This document shows, one piece after another, positions 60,343 through 64,000 of a stretch of 64,000 bases of DNA. Under the pieces are notes generated by a model that was not told the DNA's origin, did not search any database, and saw nothing but the letters and a program-made list of their open reading frames with translations. Positions within the stretch are counted from its first letter, which is position 1. Every line of letters starts with the position of its first letter. The DNA comes from HR10 sp964615335 (GTDB taxonomy: Bacteria > Acidobacteriota > Blastocatellia > HR10), in contig CAZTMT010000005.1 of NCBI GenBank assembly GCA_964615335.1, forward strand, positions 124,001 to 188,000. The letters run 5' to 3'. Position numbers and translations under genes: made by a program.

Positions 60343-61389
60343 TCACGGACAGGTCCCCCCCTCTAAGAACCAGCACTTTGTATAGGGCGACGTCTTGAAG
60401 AACTTCAGCAGAAGGGAGCCGACCTTATACTGGCCAGAGGGTGAGGGATGAGTCCCATCGTCTTGAAAATCCTCCCGCTCCCAGGTCAATCCGTCCGATC
60501 GGGGATTCGTCCCATCGGCCCAGAGATAAGGCCCCCAGCCGATCCACGGCGCGACCGTATTGTAATTGAGATCCCCGGCGAGAGGATGTATGAGACCACT
60601 GCGCATCTGTTCGATCTGAGCCTGAATCACCCATTTCACGGCGAATCCGGACTCGTAAGCATACGGCTCTGGATTCAGCGGAGTCGTGGCATATCCGGCA
60701 TAGATGCGGCTGGAGAGAAAAACCAATCGGATATTCGGGTATCGAATCGCGAGAGAGCGAATGATATTGCCCAGTTGGGCGACTAACTGATACGCGTCGG
60801 CCTGAGCGGAAGGAAGCGAGATCGTGGGACGGGGATTGGCTACCTTCACCCACGCGATTTGTACTTGCTTCTCGCTCAATCCTTGTGGGGCCAGAAGCGT
60901 ATCGCGGATTCGATCGTAATCCGGATCGGTCGGCGAGTCCCAATACGCAGCCGATCGGCCCCCCATCGCCCCATTGACGATTCGCAGAGCCGTCTTCCGC
61001 ACGGCAGGATCGGCTGCCGCTTGTCCCATAAAGGACCAGGGAGCGCAGGAGCGATCTCCGCGAGGAGAGCAGAACTCTTGGGCCGTATTCGACATGCCAA
61101 TGGAAAGGAGCACATATGTTCCATTCGGATCTGGCTTTCCTTGCGGGTCGAGCGGCTGAACGCTTCGAGCGCGCTGCAGACCTATGGCCGCGTGATCCTC
61201 CGGTTCGACGTTCTTTCCTTCCGGATACAGCCCTCCAGGGAAACCTCGATAGGTCCCCATCCCCAGATCATTAAGAGGAACGTAGCGCCCGTCGTCTTCC
61301 CGGATCGTGGGCTGATTTCTGGCGGGGAGTACGAGGGCACCTACCGCAAGGAAGCTCGCCAGGATGACTCGGCGAGAGGCGCAAAGCAT
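60343..61389 (-). CDS. Secreted SGNH-hydrolase-like protein
   Basis: A 348-aa exported protein (signal peptide to about 25). Elements of the SGNH/GDSL fold appear: a nucleophile-like Ser and the oxyanion Asn in VLLSIGMSNTAQEF, and the closing Asp-His pair in DDGTHPSPSGQYKVG. The middle contains VNGAMGGRSAAYWDSPTDPD. The first block lacks the exact GDSL spelling, so assignment is moderate. It could be an esterase on envelope or plant carbohydrate. ATG at 61389 has GAGGAGGGAG upstream. It is divergent from the LOG-like gene. Confidence 0.68.
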   Translation of the reverse strand: MLCASRRVILASFLAVGALVLPARNQPTIREDDGRYVPLNDLGMGTYRGFPGGLYPEGKNVEPEDHAAIGLQRARSVQPLDPQGKPDPNGTYVLLSIGMSNTAQEFCSPRGDRSCAPWSFMGQAAADPAVRKTALRIVNGAMGGRSAAYWDSPTDPDYDRIRDTLLAPQGLSEKQVQIAWVKVANPRPTISLPSAQADAYQLVAQLGNIIRSLAIRYPNIRLVFLSSRIYAGYATTPLNPEPYAYESGFAVKWVIQAQIEQMRSGLIHPLAGDLNYNTVAPWIGWGPYLWADGTNPRSDGLTWEREDFQDDGTHPSPSGQYKVGSLLLKFFKTSPYTKCWFLEGGTCP

Positions 61390-61473
61390 AGTTTTCTCCC
61401 TCCTCACGAGAAGGGAATGATAATCTGAGATCTGCGTCGTGTCACGTCGCCCCTGCTGTCTCCGCTGTTCTCT

Positions 61474-61503
61474 TTGATCGCGTCGCGAATTTGTTGCTAA
61501 AAT
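61474..61503 (+). promoter_or_regulatory. Promoter of the LOG-like gene, near-leaderless
   Basis: TTGATC (61474-61479) and TAAAAT (61498-61503), 18-bp spacer. The predicted start near 61510 leaves only about 7 nt before ATG 61517 and places the upstream ATG at 61502 inside the -10 box. Confidence 0.55.
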
Positions 61504-61516
61504 GGTGTTTTTGCGT

Positions 61517-62029
61517 ATGGGGGAGAAGATACTGCGGCGCGTGATTGTCGGAGTCATGGGGGGGGCGCACTGTGATCCCGCGACCTATGAGGCGGCGCGT
61601 CGCGTGGGGCGGCTCATCGCCGAGCGCGGGGCGATCCTGCTCTGCGGGGGAATGGGAGGAGTCATGGAAGCCGCCGCGCGCGGAGCTGCCGAAGCAGGAG
61701 GGCTCACCCTCGGCATTCTCCCTGGGGGAAACGCGTGGGAATCGCCTCCGAACCCCTATATTCAGATCGCGATCTTCACGGGTTTGTCCGAAGCGCGCAA
61801 CGTCATCAATGTCCGATCTTCGGACGTCGTCATCGCGATCGCCGGGGGGTATGGTACGCTCTCGGAGATCGCTCTGGCCTTGAAGGTGGGGAAGCCGGTC
61901 GTCCTCTTGCACTCCTGGCGCTTCGAGTCACCTTCCCCAGAGGCGGAAGGGGTCGTGCGCGTCGCCCAGACACCGGAGGAGGCGGTGGCGCTCGCCTTCG
62001 AGTTGATTTCTGCTTCGGCTCGCACGTGA
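61517..62029 (+). CDS. LOG/TIGR00725-family Rossmann protein
   Basis: A 170-aa cytoplasmic protein of the lysine-decarboxylase-like/LOG group. Blocks: RVIVGVMGGAHCDPATYEAA, GAILLCGGMGGVMEAAARGA and the phosphate/active-site motif AIAGGYGTLSEIALALKVGK, a variant of PGGxGTxxE. Members hydrolyse or bind nucleotide monophosphates; this TIGR00725-type subgroup has no settled function. ATG at 61517 is chosen because the promoter -10 overlaps the earlier ATG at 61502. No ribosome site is seen, in keeping with a leaderless transcript. Confidence 0.82.
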   Translation: MGEKILRRVIVGVMGGAHCDPATYEAARRVGRLIAERGAILLCGGMGGVMEAAARGAAEAGGLTLGILPGGNAWESPPNPYIQIAIFTGLSEARNVINVRSSDVVIAIAGGYGTLSEIALALKVGKPVVLLHSWRFESPSPEAEGVVRVAQTPEEAVALAFELISASART

Positions 62030-62044
62030 CCTCAGGAGGCGGGG

Positions 62045-62794
62045 ATGAAGACCTATCGAGCGATCCTTTTCGATCTCTTCGATACGATTGTGGATTTCCA
62101 TCCGGAGCGCCTGCCAACGGTCTCCGTAGGGGGAGAGACGTTCCCGTCCACCAGTGGAGCCGTCTACGAGGTCCTTCGCGCGCAAGCGCCGCAGCTCTCT
62201 TTCGAAGCGTTCTATGAGGCTTTTCGCGAATCGTGGCGTCGGATCGAGGCGCGTCGGAAGGAAGAGTTGCGCGAGTATCCCTCTCAGGTGCGATTCCGCG
62301 TGCTGCTGGAGCTTCTGGGGCTGGATTCCGTGGCCGAGGAGTTCGTCGAGCGCCTCGTGCAGGCGCATATGCAGACGTGGGCGCGCGGGGCCGAGCTGCC
62401 GGAAGCGCATCGCCGTCTCCTCCAGCGCGCCCAGGAGCGCTATCGGTTGGGCCTTGTTTCGAACTTCGATCATCCTCCGACGGCGCGGCGTCTTTTGCGC
62501 GAGTTTGGGATTCACGATCTCTTCGAGGTGATCCTCCTCTCGGCCGATGTCCCCTGGCGCAAGCCTCACCGGGAGATCTTCCTTCAAGCGCTGGCGCGCT
62601 TGGGCGTCTCGGCGCGCGACGCGCTCTTTGTCGGAGATACGTTCGAAGCCGATATCCTCGGGGCCAAGAGCATTGGCATGGATGCCGCGTGGGTGAATCG
62701 GCGCGGCGAGGACGTCCCAGACGAGGTCGTGGATCCCGACTATGTCCTCTCGCGCCTGGAGGATCTGGGTCCCCTGCTCGGCCTCTCCCCATAG
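62045..62794 (+). CDS. HAD-superfamily hydrolase (subfamily IA)
   Basis: A 249-aa cytoplasmic phosphatase-like protein. Motif I is ILFDLFDTIVDFHPERL, motif II LGLVSNFDHPPTARRLLREF, motif III WRKPHREIFLQALARLG, motif IV VGDTFEADILGAKSIGMDAA. A helical cap lies between motifs I and II. Motif I reads DLFDT instead of DxDGT, which is found in this subfamily. Substrate unknown. ATG has AGGAGGCGGGG upstream and lies 15 nt after the LOG-like gene, so the two are co-transcribed. Confidence 0.87.
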   Translation: MKTYRAILFDLFDTIVDFHPERLPTVSVGGETFPSTSGAVYEVLRAQAPQLSFEAFYEAFRESWRRIEARRKEELREYPSQVRFRVLLELLGLDSVAEEFVERLVQAHMQTWARGAELPEAHRRLLQRAQERYRLGLVSNFDHPPTARRLLREFGIHDLFEVILLSADVPWRKPHREIFLQALARLGVSARDALFVGDTFEADILGAKSIGMDAAWVNRRGEDVPDEVVDPDYVLSRLEDLGPLLGLSP

Positions 62795-62802
62795 TGGTAC
62801 CG

Positions 62803-63342
62803 TCACTCCCCCTTAGGAGGAGAAGCGCCCAGGTCGCGGAGGCGCTGACGGGCGCGATCGGCCAGTTCGTGGTCGGGGAATTCTTCGATCACGCGTTGAT
62901 AGAGTTCAAGGGCCAGCTCGCGCCGACCGGTCTGGCGGTAGACCTCGCCGAGCAGGTAATACACTTCCGCGATGCGCGAGAAGGCCGGATGATCGCGCAC
63001 GATATTTTGCAGACGTCCTTCGGCCGCCTTCCACTTCTTGCGCTTGATGTAGAAGCGCGCGACGTCCAGATCGTGTTGAGCAGCGCGTTCGAGTTCGGGG
63101 TTGCGGGGATCCAGCAGAGGGCCGCGCGAGACGCTCCCTTGCGGCAGAGCCGGAAGATGCAGCAGAAGCAGAAGCAGTCCCAAGCTTCCGATGCGCCGCG
63201 CGAATCGGCGAGCTATCGCCCCGGCGCCGCGCCCGATGTTCGGCGAGATCGCAGATCTCGCGAAGACCTCACCGGAGAGCATCCGGGAGATCCGCGCCGA
63301 CCTCCCGTTGCTTTTCACCTCGTTACTCCTTCGATCGCGCAT
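62803..63342 (-). CDS. Envelope TPR protein
   Basis: A 179-aa protein with a hydrophobic signal or anchor at about 50-67 (IGSLGLLLLLLHLPALPQGS) after a long basic N-terminus. Residues 85-175 contain TPR-like units (DVARFYIKRKKWKAAEGRLQ, YLLGEVYRQTGRRELALELY), similar to the BamD/YbgF type. The long N-terminus leaves room for a later true start, for example at the internal ATG (M21, about 63282). It starts 9 nt after the MTA phosphorylase stop and probably belongs to that operon. Confidence 0.68.
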   Translation of the reverse strand: MRDRRSNEVKSNGRSARISRMLSGEVFARSAISPNIGRGAGAIARRFARRIGSLGLLLLLLHLPALPQGSVSRGPLLDPRNPELERAAQHDLDVARFYIKRKKWKAAEGRLQNIVRDHPAFSRIAEVYYLLGEVYRQTGRRELALELYQRVIEEFPDHELADRARQRLRDLGASPPKGE

Positions 63343-63351
63343 AGGCCGCTC

Positions 63352-64000
63352 TCACTCCTCGGCCTCAATGGGGAAGTACTTCTTCAAGATCGCCGAGAGG
63401 CGTTTCACCGTCTCCGGAGGGATCACCGCGCGATCGGTCTGAATGGCGTGTCGAAGGGCCGATGGGCAGCGGCAAGTCCCTGTCGCTTCTTTGAGCAGGC
63501 CGACGGCTGTTCGAACGATCCGTCGCGCGTTGGCTGTATTGCGCGCCAGATAATCGAGCACCATCTCGACGGTGACCGAATCGTGATCGGGATGCCAGCA
63601 GTCGTAATCGGTCACAAGCGCCAGTGTCGCATAGCAGATCTCCGCCTCGCGGGCGAGCTTGGCTTCTTGCACATTGGTCATCCCGATGACATCCATCCCC
63701 CAGGCGCGGTAGACGTGCGATTCGGCCTTCGTGGAGAAAGCCGGTCCCTCGATGCAGACGTATGTCCCCCCGCGATGGACGCGAAGGCCTTCGATCTGCC
63801 GGGCCGCGCGTTCGAGAGCGTCGCTGACGACCGGACACACGGGATCGGCGAAAGAGATGTGCGCGACGATCCCATCGCCGAAGAAGGTCGAAGGGCGATG
63901 GCGCGTCCGATCGAAGAATTGATCGGGGATGACGATGTCTAGCGGCGCGTACTTCTCTTGCAGCGATCCGACAGCACTCACCGAGATGATCCGCTCCACG
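63352..64000 (-). CDS. mtnP: S-methyl-5'-thioadenosine phosphorylase (5' end outside window)
   Basis: The last 216 or so residues of a purine nucleoside phosphorylase of the MtnP type, which splits methylthioadenosine to adenine and methylthioribose 1-phosphate in methionine salvage. Visible blocks: DIVIPDQFFDRTRHRPSTFF, GTYVCIEGPAFSTKAESHVY, and MTNVQEAKLAREAEICYATL with the metal/adenine-site residues, then DYDCWH. The N-terminal phosphate-binding part lies beyond position 64000. Reads into the window on the minus strand; stop at 63352. Confidence 0.9.
   Translation of the reverse strand, partial: VERIISVSAVGSLQEKYAPLDIVIPDQFFDRTRHRPSTFFGDGIVAHISFADPVCPVVSDALERAARQIEGLRVHRGGTYVCIEGPAFSTKAESHVYRAWGMDVIGMTNVQEAKLAREAEICYATLALVTDYDCWHPDHDSVTVEMVLDYLARNTANARRIVRTAVGLLKEATGTCRCPSALRHAIQTDRAVIPPETVKRLSAILKKYFPIEAEE

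Overview
The window is a 64 kb stretch of a GC-rich Gram-negative bacterial chromosome. It encodes ADP-heptose and inner-core LPS synthesis, TonB and TonB-dependent receptors, a porin and an OmpA-type anchor. The very large receptor with an N-terminal carboxypeptidase-like domain, the BNR-propeller protein, the secreted amidohydrolase and many large secreted repeat proteins together suggest Acidobacteriota, perhaps Blastocatellia. That placement is inferred from gene content, not from a marker gene. I see no rRNA, tRNA, CRISPR array or intact transposon.

Layout. 0-5 kb: ribH, a cytochrome P460-like c-haem protein divergent from a tandem-HxlR regulator, a porin with a transglutaminase-like protein, and a double-ACT protein. 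5-12 kb: a 1189-aa FG-GAP/beta-helix/PKD surface protein and an OmpA-domain outer-membrane protein. 11.7-12.4 kb: a MerR regulator translationally coupled to a 56-aa Cys-rich exported peptide. 12.8-23.8 kb: a secreted BNR propeller, a GH127 glycosidase, an amidohydrolase and an Oar-like TonB receptor. 24-31 kb: an assimilatory sulfur operon with two siroheme sulfite/nitrite reductases, two siroheme-synthesis enzymes, APS reductase and a TauE/SafE permease. 31.2-33 kb: a secreted-protein pseudogene broken by a frameshift and by an apparent IS200/IS605 remnant. 33-38 kb: an ATP-pyrophosphatase, two secreted proteins and an HNH nuclease. 38-44.5 kb: a ZnuD-like receptor, a small His/Cys-rich secreted protein, an FG-GAP protein, a TPR membrane protein and TonB. 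44.7-49.7 kb: an ECF sigma/anti-sigma pair, a five-repeat secreted protein and DnaJ. 49.7-58.6 kb: a long overlapping operon with the waaF-gmhB-hldA-hldC-waaC heptose set, then a methyltransferase, a DUF3108 protein, an FHA-protease and an aminotransferase. 58.6-64 kb: an M16-like protein lacking its zinc motif, an amphi-Trp protein, an SGNH hydrolase, a LOG-like protein, a HAD phosphatase, a TPR protein and a partial MTA phosphorylase.

The most notable find is regulatory. The sulfur operon has two short cysteine-codon leader ORFs. The first (24083-24229) has a good ribosome site and ends Val-Cys-Cys-Arg-stop ahead of the first reductase. The second (26046-26165) lies between the two reductases and has three Cys codons within five. 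Just past those codons, a 13-nt segment is perfectly complementary to the 5' arm of a strong intrinsic terminator. This is the layout of a ribosome-mediated cysteine attenuator placed inside the operon, gating the second reductase, siroheme synthesis and APS reductase. The second candidate novelty is the MerR/Cys-rich peptide pair, whose small gene overlaps merR by an ATGA junction.
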